Assembly: GCA_963793105.1 (NCBI GenBank)
Contig: CAWBZB010000004.1
Location: 930,001-994,000, forward strand
Direction of reading: 5' to 3'
Source: UBA10649 sp963793105
GTDB taxonomy: Bacteria; Actinomycetota; Actinomycetes; S36-B12
DNA: 64,000 nt
Below the pieces are notes generated by a model that saw only the letters and a list, made by a program, of their open reading frames with translations, did no database searches and was not told where the DNA came from. Below, in pieces: positions 53,716 to 61,818 of this stretch (positions are counted from its first letter, which is position 1; every line of letters begins with the position of its first letter). The position numbers and the translations under genes were made by a program.

Positions 53716-53727
53716 GTCGAGTGCCAG
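53701..53727. promoter_or_regulatory. CIRCE element 1
   Basis: TTAGCACTC-N9-GAGTGCCAG: the left half is a perfect CIRCE half-site and the right half matches 7 of 9. CIRCE is the operator of the heat-shock repressor HrcA, whose gene is not in this window. Confidence 0.85.
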
Positions 53728-53764
53728 CCCTGGGCGGTGTGCCCGCAGGCGGCACAATGGCGCG

Positions 53765-55030
53765 GTGACCCCACCGTCCGAGGATGCCGGTTCGCGGCTG
53801 GCCGTGGCCCGTTGGCTGACGACACCGGACGCGGCCCCCGCCCTCGACGCAGCCCTCGCCGCGGTCGCCCGACACCCCCGCGATCCGCTCGCCGCCAGTG
53901 CCGCCCTCCGGCGCGAGCGGTCCGAGCTGGACCCCCGCCGCGCCGCGGCAGTACTGGAACAGGCCGACCTGAGGGCGCTGGCCTCAGCGCGGTACGGCAT
54001 CGACCCCGCCACCCGACTGCTGCTGACCAGGGACGGGCTCGAGCAGGCGACCCGCCCGGAGGTCGCCGCGCGCCGTGCCCGCCTCCTGCGGGCATCGGGC
54101 GCCGCCCGGGTGCTCGACATCACCGGCGGCCTCGGATTCGACGCCGCTGCGTTCCTCACGGCCGGCCTGGTCGTGACGGTCGTCGAGCGCGATCCCGTGA
54201 CCGCGGTGCTCCTGACCCACAACTGCCCGAGTGCCGAGGTTGTGGTCTCCGACATCACCGGTGCCGGGGTCCTGGACGCCCTTCTCCCCTCGCTCGAGGA
54301 TCGCGACGTGGTGTTCGCCGATCCCGCACGCCGCGACCCGTCCGCGCCCCGCGGGACGGCCTCGGCACGCGCGCGTCCCGAAAGGGATCCGGCCCGCTGG
54401 TCGCCGGCGTGGGACTTCATCGAGGGGATCCCGCACCCCCGTGTCAGCGCCAAGGTCGCGCCCTCGTTCACTCCCCCGGCCGGCTGGCAGGCGGAGTGGA
54501 CGAGCGTCGACCGCACCGTGGTCGAGTGTGCGACGCACTCCTGGGCCCTCAATCCAGCGGACCGTCGTGCCGTGGTGATGTCCGGGGGTGTCCCCACCGT
54601 GCTGGACGCGAGGGGCGGCGAAGCGGCCCTGCCGGTCGCGTCGCACCTGCATCCGTGGCTTCACGAGCCCGACCCGGCAGTCCTGCGCGCCTCGGCCGTC
54701 GGCGCCCTGCGGTCCCTGGACGAAGGGCTCGAGGCCGTCGATCTGGCGAGCAGCTGGCTGACCGGCGACCGTCCGTCGGCGAGCCCGGCCTACCGCAGCT
54801 ACGCCGTCGTCGAGGAGCTGAGCGGGAGCCGACGCGCCCGGGCGCGTCAATTGGCCGCGCTCGGGGTCCGCCGGCTCACGGTGAAGTCCAGGGACGTCGA
54901 CGTCGACCCCCGGCGCGCGCTGCGCGACCTCGGCGTGGAGGAAGGACCCGAACGGGTCCTCATCCTGACCCGACGCGACGGCCGGGTCGTCAGCGTGCTG
55001 GCGGAGCCAGCAACTGCGCAATCCTCCTGA
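53765..55030 (+). CDS. Class I SAM-dependent methyltransferase with THUMP-like C-terminal domain
   Basis: 421-aa protein. A helical N-terminal region (about 1-105) precedes a Rossmann methyltransferase fold with motif I VLDITGGLGFDAAAF, motif II VVERDP and a DPARRDP motif that replaces the usual NPPY. The C-terminal segment (about 335-410; RARQLAALGVRRLTVKSRDVDVDP) matches the THUMP-like domain of this actinobacterial family. Target nucleic acid is unknown. The start is GTG 53765 with CACAAT 6 nt before it, suggesting a leaderless transcript. Its 3' end overlaps the convergent gene by 41 nt. Confidence 0.75.
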   Translation: MTPPSEDAGSRLAVARWLTTPDAAPALDAALAAVARHPRDPLAASAALRRERSELDPRRAAAVLEQADLRALASARYGIDPATRLLLTRDGLEQATRPEVAARRARLLRASGAARVLDITGGLGFDAAAFLTAGLVVTVVERDPVTAVLLTHNCPSAEVVVSDITGAGVLDALLPSLEDRDVVFADPARRDPSAPRGTASARARPERDPARWSPAWDFIEGIPHPRVSAKVAPSFTPPAGWQAEWTSVDRTVVECATHSWALNPADRRAVVMSGGVPTVLDARGGEAALPVASHLHPWLHEPDPAVLRASAVGALRSLDEGLEAVDLASSWLTGDRPSASPAYRSYAVVEELSGSRRARARQLAALGVRRLTVKSRDVDVDPRRALRDLGVEEGPERVLILTRRDGRVVSVLAEPATAQSS

Positions 55031-55916
55031 TGACCCGGTCGTCGGTGCCGCAGCACCCGCCGACCGCCGCCGCCCCCGCGGCCAGCCACTCCTGCACCGC
55101 GGCGTCGGGGAAGCCCTGTGACGGGTCGTCGAGCGAGCCGCCGTGCCACTCGCCGTCCGACGGGTCCCACGCGCCGCCGGCGTTCGGATACACCACGACG
55201 GGCAGGTCCGAGGTCGCGCGCATGCGGGACACCAGCGACGTCACGTACCGCGGATCGGTGCAGTTGATGCCGACGGCGATCACCGAAGGGGCTTCGCTCG
55301 CCGCGGCGACCGCCTCCTCGACCGGGTGCCCGGCGCAGAGGTGGCCGCCGTCCGCGGCCGAGAAGCTCATCCATGCAGGCAGGTCCGGGTGGTCGGCCAG
55401 CACCTCCACCAGGGCCTCGACCTCGTCGATGTCCGGGATCGTCTCGATGGCCAGCAGGTCGGGCTCCGTGGCGGCGAGGACGTCGAGGCGCTCGCGGTGG
55501 AAGTCGACCAGTTCGCGGTGGGAGAGCCCGTATCGGCCTCGGTACTCGGAACCGTCGTGGAGGATGGCGCCGTAGGGGCCGATGCTGGCCGCCACCCGCA
55601 CCCCGTCAGCGCCCTCGGCGCCAGCGCGCGCCGCACGGGTGCTCGCGCGGAGGGCGGCGTCAGCGTCCGAACGGCTCAGTCCGGCCCGCTCGAACCCCCA
55701 GCGGGAGAGCTGATAGCTCGCGGAGATGACCACGTCCGCCCCGGCGGACACGAACTCGACATGGGCCCGCGACACCGCCGCCGGGTTCTCCAGCAGCACC
55801 CGGCCGGTCCACAGCGTCCCGGAGATGTCCTGTCCGTGCCGCTCCAACTGCGTGGACAGGCCACCATCGATGACCACCCGGTGGTCTCCGAACAGGTCCT
55901 GCCAGGACTCACCCAT
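54990..55916 (-). CDS. mmuM: Homocysteine S-methyltransferase
   Basis: 308-aa zinc enzyme transferring a methyl group from S-methylmethionine (or SAM) to homocysteine. The TIM barrel has IDGGLSTQLERHG at the N-terminus and zinc cysteines in GINCTDP and the GGCCGT pair near the C-terminus, which is the full set. Length is normal for MmuM. The ATG lies 6 nt after the deacetylase stop, so the two are one transcript. Confidence 0.9.
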   Translation of the reverse strand: MGESWQDLFGDHRVVIDGGLSTQLERHGQDISGTLWTGRVLLENPAAVSRAHVEFVSAGADVVISASYQLSRWGFERAGLSRSDADAALRASTRAARAGAEGADGVRVAASIGPYGAILHDGSEYRGRYGLSHRELVDFHRERLDVLAATEPDLLAIETIPDIDEVEALVEVLADHPDLPAWMSFSAADGGHLCAGHPVEEAVAAASEAPSVIAVGINCTDPRYVTSLVSRMRATSDLPVVVYPNAGGAWDPSDGEWHGGSLDDPSQGFPDAAVQEWLAAGAAAVGGCCGTDDRVIRRIAQLLAPPAR

Positions 55917-55922
55917 GCGTGT

Positions 55923-56732
55923 TCAGCTCGACGCGGGCGCGGGCAGGTAGTCGTCCAGGTTCGCCGGGACCAGGCCCGCCTTTCGAGCCGCCCGCACGGC
56001 CGCCTTGAGGTCCTTCTCCAGGTTCGGCGTGAAGTGGAGCAGGATGATCGAACCGGGCTGCAGACCCCTGCCGGCCTGACTCAGTCGACCGTCTTCGACC
56101 AGGGCGTCCCACATCACGATCTCCGTGATCCCGCACCGGTCGGCCGTCACCTGCGCGAGGTGCCGGGAGTGGCCGGCTCCGTACGGAGGTCGCAGCATCC
56201 AGGGCTGGCTGCCGAAGTCCTTGGTGAGCGCGCGCTGGGTGTAGCAGATCTCGTGGTCCAGGTCCGTGGAGGATCGGCCCAGGCTCGCGTGTGTCGCGGA
56301 GTGGTTCTGGACGCTGCCCCACGCGGTGATGCGCTCGAAGTAGCGAGCCCGATCCTTGATCGTCCAGGCGGTCAGGAAGGCCGTGACGGGCAGTTGCGTC
56401 CGCTCCACGTAGGCGAGACCACGGCGGTCCTTGGTCACGCCATCGTCGATCGTGATGAAGACGACCGGGTCGGTCGTCGTCCTGCGGAACGTGACGGTCA
56501 GGGGCGGGCGTGACGAGCGGACGAGGTCGCGCGTCACGGAGATCTCATTCGCGCCCTGCGCGCCCTGCGCGGCCGGGGCGGCGGCCGGGGCAGCCGCCGG
56601 CACGCCGACAGCGGGCTCGGCCGCGGTGGCGATCGTGGCGGGGGTGGCGACGGTCAGCAGGCCGGCCAGGACCGCGAACACGGCCGGAACGCCCGCCGCG
56701 ACCGCGACGGCGCGTGCACGGAACACGGCCAT
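55923..56732 (-). CDS. Secreted polysaccharide deacetylase (NodB-like)
   Basis: 269-aa carbohydrate esterase 4 protein with a signal peptide (about 1-37, Ala/Val-rich) and an Ala/Pro linker. NodB motifs: ITIDDG with D96 and D97, NHSATH with metal histidines H144 and H148, and RPPYGAGHS. The C-terminal motif IILLHFTPNLEKDL supplies the last histidine. It would de-N-acetylate peptidoglycan or another polysaccharide outside the cell. Confidence 0.85.
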   Translation of the reverse strand: MAVFRARAVAVAAGVPAVFAVLAGLLTVATPATIATAAEPAVGVPAAAPAAAPAAQGAQGANEISVTRDLVRSSRPPLTVTFRRTTTDPVVFITIDDGVTKDRRGLAYVERTQLPVTAFLTAWTIKDRARYFERITAWGSVQNHSATHASLGRSSTDLDHEICYTQRALTKDFGSQPWMLRPPYGAGHSRHLAQVTADRCGITEIVMWDALVEDGRLSQAGRGLQPGSIILLHFTPNLEKDLKAAVRAARKAGLVPANLDDYLPAPASS

Positions 56733-56755
56733 AAGGCCTCCTCGCCCAGGGGAAG

Positions 56756-56810
56756 CCGATCCGCGTGGGATCGGTGAGCCAGAAGATGATTTCTGTTGCC
56801 GCTGATTCTA
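56756..56810 (-). promoter_or_regulatory. Promoter and leader hairpin of the deacetylase gene
   Basis: On the minus strand a -10 TAGAAT lies at 56810-56805, with TGTGGA 17 nt upstream as a poor -35. The leader then has a perfect hairpin CCGATCC-GCGTG-GGATCGG (56756-56774). I see no known riboswitch. Confidence 0.45.
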
Positions 56811-56858
56811 CCTGCTCGCACAGGCCGTCCACACCACGGCGACCGGCCCGGGCCGCCG

Positions 56859-57914
56859 TCACCAGACGGAACGGGTGACCGGCAGGTTCGACGTCGTGGC
56901 GAAGTCCAGCGGGGATCCCGCCACGCCGGCCCGGGCCAGTCGCGAACCGAGGGCCGCGACCATGGCCCCGTTGTCGGTGCACAGATCCGGCCGCGGCACC
57001 CGCAGTTCGATGCCCGCTGCGTCACAGCGTTCCTGCGCCATCGCGCGCAGCCGAGAGTTCGCGGCCACCCCACCACCCATCACGACGTGTCGCACGCCGG
57101 TGTCCCGGCAGGCCGCGACCATCCGGGCCGTCAGGACATCGGCGATCGCCTCCTGCACGGATGCCGCGACGTCGGCCACCGGCACCGGCTCGCCGGAGTC
57201 CTCCCTGGCCCGCACCCATCGCGCCACCGCGGTCTTCAACCCGGAGAACGAGAAGTCATACGGGTAGCGGTCGCGGTCCCCGGGATTGCTGAGCCCCCGG
57301 GGGAACGCGATCGCGTCGCGGTCGCCCCCCGCGGCCATCCGGTCGATCCACGGACCGCCCGGGAAGGGCAGCCCGAGGAGACGGGCCACCTTGTCGAACG
57401 CCTCCCCCGCCGCATCGTCCAAGGTCTGCCCCATGGGCGTGATGGTCGCCGCATCGTCGGCGACCATCAGCAGCGAGGAGTGCCCTCCCGAGACGAGCAG
57501 ACCGATGGTCGGGTCCGGCAGCAGGCCGTGCTGCAACTCGTCGACCATCACGTGGCTCGCGAGGTGATTGACCCCGTACACCGGCACGCCCAGCGCCACG
57601 CCCAGCGCCTTCGCCGTGGCCACGCCGACGATCAGCGCCCCCACGAGCCCCGGACCCGCGGTCACGGCGACCGCGTCGACATCGTCCAGCCCCAGACCCG
57701 CGCGCGCGAGGGCGCGCGCGAGTGCTGGCTCGATCGCCTCCAGGTGGGCGCGGCTCGCGACCTCGGGGACGACGCCGCCGAAACGGGCGTGCTCGTCGAC
57801 ACTCGAGGCGATCTCGTTCGCCAGGAGCGTCCGTCCGCGCACCAGCCCGATTCCGGTCTCGTCGCAGGATGTCTCAATGCCCAGCACGACGGGATCGATC
57901 CCTCCCGTGCTCAT
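56859..57914 (-). CDS. tsaD: tRNA t6A37 threonylcarbamoyltransferase TsaD
   Basis: 351-aa ASKHA-fold enzyme that moves threonylcarbamoyl from TC-AMP to A37 of ANN-decoding tRNAs. LGIETSCDETGIGLV start, metal-binding NHLASHVMV histidines, SGGHSSLL, FPGGPWIDR and GGGVAANSRLR nucleotide loops, and a C-terminal TDNGAMVAALG with the metal aspartate. ATG 57914 overlaps the rimI stop. It is the last gene of the alr-tsaE-tsaB-rimI-tsaD operon. Confidence 0.96.
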   Translation of the reverse strand: MSTGGIDPVVLGIETSCDETGIGLVRGRTLLANEIASSVDEHARFGGVVPEVASRAHLEAIEPALARALARAGLGLDDVDAVAVTAGPGLVGALIVGVATAKALGVALGVPVYGVNHLASHVMVDELQHGLLPDPTIGLLVSGGHSSLLMVADDAATITPMGQTLDDAAGEAFDKVARLLGLPFPGGPWIDRMAAGGDRDAIAFPRGLSNPGDRDRYPYDFSFSGLKTAVARWVRAREDSGEPVPVADVAASVQEAIADVLTARMVAACRDTGVRHVVMGGGVAANSRLRAMAQERCDAAGIELRVPRPDLCTDNGAMVAALGSRLARAGVAGSPLDFATTSNLPVTRSVW

Positions 57915-58369
57915 GGTCGCCCCCGATCCGACAGGGACAGCCTCATGACGACGGCATCCGTTCCGTCGGGGTAGTAGCGCGGTCGGACGCTGATCTGGGC
58001 GAAGCCGAACCGCCGGTATAGCGCCAGGGCCGGCTCATTGTCCGCACGCACCTCGAGCAGCACATGAGTCGCCCCGCGGGCCACTGCCTCGTCCAGCAGC
58101 GCGGAGAGCAGCTCGGAGGCGACGCCGTGGCCTTGGCGGTCCGCCGACACCGCGATCGTCTGCACGTCGGCGTCGGGCGCCATGATGAAGGCGCCGGCAT
58201 ACCCCACCGGCCGTCCCTGCTCGACCGCCACGACGTAGTGCCTCGTGGGCTGGGCGAGCTCCTGCCAGAACTGCTCGGCGGTCCAGGAATCCGTGGGGAA
58301 CAGGGCCTCCTCGAGCCCGTGGACCGCGTCGACATGCCACCACCGCATGGGTTCCACCGAGATCGTCAC
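57911..58369 (-). CDS. rimI: Ribosomal protein S18-alanine N-acetyltransferase RimI
   Basis: 152-aa GNAT acetyltransferase. The acetyl-CoA loop is VSADRQGHGVASELL; LLEVRADNEPALALYRRFGF and the C-terminal YYPDGTDAVVMRLSL strand are classical for RimI, as is its place between tsaB and tsaD. The start is GTG 58369, which overlaps the tsaB stop (GTGA). Target could be S18 or another protein N-terminus. Confidence 0.92.
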   Translation of the reverse strand: MTISVEPMRWWHVDAVHGLEEALFPTDSWTAEQFWQELAQPTRHYVVAVEQGRPVGYAGAFIMAPDADVQTIAVSADRQGHGVASELLSALLDEAVARGATHVLLEVRADNEPALALYRRFGFAQISVRPRYYPDGTDAVVMRLSLSDRGRP

Positions 58370-59106
58370 GTCGCACCCCCGCTGGCGACCGCATCGGGAC
58401 GACGCAGGTACAGGGGTCGGGGCGGGAGGAGCTCCTGTCCGCCGAGGGCCCGGGACGTGGCTCCGGTGTCCTCGCCGTGCGCGTCGAGCGGCATCGCCCG
58501 GACTGCCGGAGTGCCACCGGCCACCAGCAGCTCCTCGGCGCGACGGCCGACCCACTCGGCATGCGCGTAGCTCATCGGGTCGCCCGCGTCGTCAGGGGAG
58601 AGCACTGTGCCGAACAGGTCACCGAAGAGCGAGGCACCGTGTCCCGCCCAGGTGCCGGCACGCAGTCCGGCGGCGATGTCGGCCGGCCGGGACACCCGAG
58701 GTCCCTCCAGGCGCGACCCGTCGCCGGAGTAGGTGGCCCAGTACACCTCGCGACGCCGCGCATCAGTCGCCACCGAGAACCCCTCCCCCGGCGAACGGGT
58801 ACGAGCGACGGCCATGGCGATCGCGTCGAGTGAGCAGATGCCGACGACGGGACGCGACCATGCCGTACCCACCGCAAGGGCCGTGGCGATTCCGACCCGC
58901 AGGCCCGTATAGGGACCGGGCCCCACCCCGCAGGCCACCACCTCCACGTCCACCGGATCGATCTCCCGGCGCACGTCGGCGAACAGCGGAGCCAGCACCT
59001 CGGCATGCCGCCGCGCGTCCAGATGACGTCGATCCGCCACGAGCGACGGCCCCGCGACCACGGACACCGACGTGAGCGCGCTGGACGTGTCGAACGCGAG
59101 GATCAC
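58366..59106 (-). CDS. tsaB: t6A complex scaffold protein TsaB
   Basis: 246-aa ASKHA-fold partner that binds TsaD and TsaE in t6A synthesis. VILAFDTSSALTSVSVV start, HAEVLAPLFADV and GVGPGPYTGLRVGIATA are typical. GTG 59106 is preferred because it overlaps the tsaE stop (GTGA) and has GGAGG 9 nt upstream. Confidence 0.93.
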   Translation of the reverse strand: MILAFDTSSALTSVSVVAGPSLVADRRHLDARRHAEVLAPLFADVRREIDPVDVEVVACGVGPGPYTGLRVGIATALAVGTAWSRPVVGICSLDAIAMAVARTRSPGEGFSVATDARRREVYWATYSGDGSRLEGPRVSRPADIAAGLRAGTWAGHGASLFGDLFGTVLSPDDAGDPMSYAHAEWVGRRAEELLVAGGTPAVRAMPLDAHGEDTGATSRALGGQELLPPRPLYLRRPDAVASGGAT

Positions 59107-59594
59107 CGCGACCACCCTCCGCCGGAGAGGATCGCTGACCACCGCTCGCCGTGGCCCGTCAGCGTGACCCATCGGGTCTGGTCCTCCTCGCCCTGCGGTC
59201 GCAGGATGGCGACGTCGAGCCGGGACGAGGACAGGCCCTCCGCGAGGCCACTTCCCCACTCGACGACCACCACGCTGTCCTCGAGCTCGGTGTCGAGGTC
59301 AAGGCCATCGAGCTCGAGCCCGGACCCGACCCGATAGGCGTCGACGTGCACCAGTGCGGGCCCGCCGTCGGCGCTCGCGTGCACCCGCGCGATGACGAAG
59401 GTCGGACTCGTGACCGGCTCGATCACCCCGAGGCCACGCGCGAGTCCCTGGGTGAACGTCGTCTTCCCGGCGCCGAGCTCTCCGGTGAGCACCACGACAT
59501 CTCCTCGAACGCACCGCCGTCCGACCTCAGTGCCGAGGTCACGCATGGCATCGGCGGTGGGAACCTCGATTCGCGGGGTCTCCGGGTCGGTCAC
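59103..59594 (-). CDS. tsaE: t6A synthesis ATPase TsaE
   Basis: 163-aa P-loop ATPase that activates the TsaB-TsaD complex. Walker A GELGAGKTT (38-46), SPTFVIARVH and HVDAYRVGSGLELDGLDL, with the VVVVEWGSG motif. GTG 59594 overlaps the hydrolase stop (GTGA). Confidence 0.93.
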   Translation of the reverse strand: MTDPETPRIEVPTADAMRDLGTEVGRRCVRGDVVVLTGELGAGKTTFTQGLARGLGVIEPVTSPTFVIARVHASADGGPALVHVDAYRVGSGLELDGLDLDTELEDSVVVVEWGSGLAEGLSSSRLDVAILRPQGEEDQTRWVTLTGHGERWSAILSGGGWSR

Positions 59595-60685
59595 GCAGCA
59601 CCGTCGCCGGCGTCGGCGGCGATGTCGCGGTGCACCCGTTCGAGGAGCGCAACCAACGGCGCGTTCACGTCTTCGTGCTTCTCCAGGGTCAGCATGTGCC
59701 CGCTGTCGGGGACCACGACGTACTCGGCCCCCGGGACGCGGCGGACGATCTCGTCGCTCTGCTCCTTCGGCGTGAGTCGATCCGCATCCCCCACCATCAC
59801 GAGCAGCTCGACCGCCTCGAAGGCCCCGAGCGCGGCCCGCTTGTCGTGGTCCTGCAGCGCCGGGAGGAACTCGGCGACGACGTCGACGGGGGTCGCGGAC
59901 ACCATCCCCGCCACGAACCGGCTCGCCTGCTCCGTCGCTGTCGACCCGAACGAGTAGAGCCGGGTGAGCAGCAGCCCCAGGTCGCTGTTGCTCCACCGGG
60001 TGCGCTCGACCAGTCCCTTGCGGCGGGCCAGGGCAGCGGCGACGGGCGGGGCGATCCGGTGGAAGACGTGTCCGAAGCCGGGCGGCAGGCCGAGCATGCC
60101 AGCGGACAGTCCTCCGGCGGAGGTCGCGATCAGCGCGACGCCGTAGACGCGATCGGAGAAGAGCTCGGGCCGTTGCGCCGCCAGGGCCATGATCGTCATG
60201 CCGCCCATGGAGTGACCCACCAGCATCAACGGCCCCGTCGGCGCGACCGCGTCGATCAGCACGCCGAGGTCCGCGCCGAGCTGGTCCACATGGTGGGTGT
60301 CGAACTCCGCGCGCGTGGAACGGCCGTGGCTGCGGTGGTCGTAGAAGACCAGCCGGGCCCGGCCGCGCAGGTCGAGCCGCTGGAAGTACCACGAGTCCAG
60401 GTTGAGTGCGTACCCGTGGCAGAAGATGACGGTGAGTCCGTCGTCCGGCGCGTCCTGGTCGGCCGCATCGATCTCCACATGGAGCTCGGTGCCGTCCGTG
60501 GCGACCACTGTCATCGCCTCGCCCCTCAGCGTCCCGAGGTCCGGGAGCACCCCGCCGGCGCCGCCACTGGACCGGAGCAGGGAGCGCTCCGCGATCGCAC
60601 CGAGCGCCGCTCCGGCAGCCAGCGCACCGGCGGCGAGCAACCCGCGGCCGGCCACGCGCAGCGCCGGTGTCACCTCCGCCGTCAC
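59591..60685 (-). CDS. Membrane-anchored alpha/beta hydrolase
   Basis: 364-aa alpha/beta hydrolase. A hydrophobic N-terminal stretch (about 10-32) suggests an anchor or uncleaved signal. Oxyanion HGYALNLDSW, nucleophile S159 in VGHSMGGMTI, acid in MVGDADRLTP and histidine in DSGHMLTLEKH form a complete triad. A hydrolase at this place between alr and tsaE is conserved in many actinobacteria, without known substrate. GTG 60685 overlaps the alr stop. Confidence 0.85.
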   Translation of the reverse strand: MTAEVTPALRVAGRGLLAAGALAAGAALGAIAERSLLRSSGGAGGVLPDLGTLRGEAMTVVATDGTELHVEIDAADQDAPDDGLTVIFCHGYALNLDSWYFQRLDLRGRARLVFYDHRSHGRSTRAEFDTHHVDQLGADLGVLIDAVAPTGPLMLVGHSMGGMTIMALAAQRPELFSDRVYGVALIATSAGGLSAGMLGLPPGFGHVFHRIAPPVAAALARRKGLVERTRWSNSDLGLLLTRLYSFGSTATEQASRFVAGMVSATPVDVVAEFLPALQDHDKRAALGAFEAVELLVMVGDADRLTPKEQSDEIVRRVPGAEYVVVPDSGHMLTLEKHEDVNAPLVALLERVHRDIAADAGDGAA

Positions 60686-61818
60686 GACCCGCCCTCCACG
60701 TACTCGCGATGCACCCGCGGCCCGATGCGGGTCACGATCTCGTAGCCGATGGTGTCCACGGCTGCTGCCCAGGCGTCGGCCGTCCACTCACCGTGGCTTC
60801 CCGTTCCGAACACGTACACATCGTCCCCCACGTGCGGAAGGTCGCCGGCCCCGAGGTCCACGACGAACTGGTCCATCGCGACCCGGCCCACGACGGGGAC
60901 GAGTCGGCCGTCGATGGCGACCTGCCCCCGGTTCCCGGCCGCGCGGGGCACTCCGTCCGCGTAACCCAGGGGCACCAGTCCCAGCGCAGTCTCCTCGGGG
61001 GCGGTCCAGGTGCCGCCGTACGACACGCTCGTACCCGGCTCCACGCCCTTCACGTGTGCCAGGCGCGCGATCACGGTCATCGCGGGCGTCAGGCCCAGGT
61101 CGGCCGCCGTGCCCAGCCCGGGATCCGGGGTCAGCCCGTACATGGCGATGCCCGCCCGGACGAGGTCGAACCGGCACTCCGGGAACGCCCAGAGTCCGCC
61201 GCTGTTGCTCAGGTGCCGCAGCCGCGGGCGGATCCCACGCTCCTCCCCCATCTCCAGGGCCGCCAGGTACCGCTCCAGCTGGCGGGGGACGGACGCGCTG
61301 CCGGGGGTGTCCGCGTCCGCCAGATGGGACCAGATCGCCTCCACCTCGATCATGCCCTCGACCATCGCCGGCACGGCCGCGTCCAGCACCTCCGGCAGCT
61401 GTTCGAGGGTCGCCCCGTTGCGCGACAGTCCCGTGTCCACCTTGATCTGGATGCGCGCGCGGGCTCCGACGCGACGGGCCGCCTCGACGACCTCGGCGAG
61501 GGCCCACGCAGAGGACACGGACAGGTCGACGCCCGCCCTGACGCAGGCAGGGATGTCCGGGTCCCCCGGCGCCCACAGCCACGCCAGCACCCGTCCCTCG
61601 TCACCCATGGCCCGCAGGGCGAGCGCCTCCGAGGGCAGCGCGACCCCGAGCCACTCGGCGCCCGCACGGCGCGCCGCGCGGGCGATCGGTCCCATGCCGT
61701 GCCCGTAGGCGTCCGCCTTGACCACGGCCATGACACCGGCGTTGCCGGCGCGCTCGCGGATCGTGGCCAGATTCGCCCGGATGGCGGACAGGTCGATCAC
61801 CGCGGCCGCGCGCTTCAC
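60682..61818 (-). CDS. alr: Alanine racemase
   Basis: 378-aa PLP enzyme giving D-alanine for peptidoglycan. The PLP lysine is K34 in VVKADAYGHG; the catalytic tyrosine is Y267 in SVSYGGTW; RHLSNSGG and GRVAMDQFVVDLG motifs are present. GTG 61818 overlaps the nnr stop by 4 nt. Essential-type enzyme with normal length. Confidence 0.96.
   Translation of the reverse strand: MKRAAAVIDLSAIRANLATIRERAGNAGVMAVVKADAYGHGMGPIARAARRAGAEWLGVALPSEALALRAMGDEGRVLAWLWAPGDPDIPACVRAGVDLSVSSAWALAEVVEAARRVGARARIQIKVDTGLSRNGATLEQLPEVLDAAVPAMVEGMIEVEAIWSHLADADTPGSASVPRQLERYLAALEMGEERGIRPRLRHLSNSGGLWAFPECRFDLVRAGIAMYGLTPDPGLGTAADLGLTPAMTVIARLAHVKGVEPGTSVSYGGTWTAPEETALGLVPLGYADGVPRAAGNRGQVAIDGRLVPVVGRVAMDQFVVDLGAGDLPHVGDDVYVFGTGSHGEWTADAWAAAVDTIGYEIVTRIGPRVHREYVEGGS

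Noticed and set aside
56733..56858. ydaO (c-di-AMP) riboswitch upstream of the deacetylase
   Set aside because: Only a short simple hairpin is seen; I could not find the conserved core elements.
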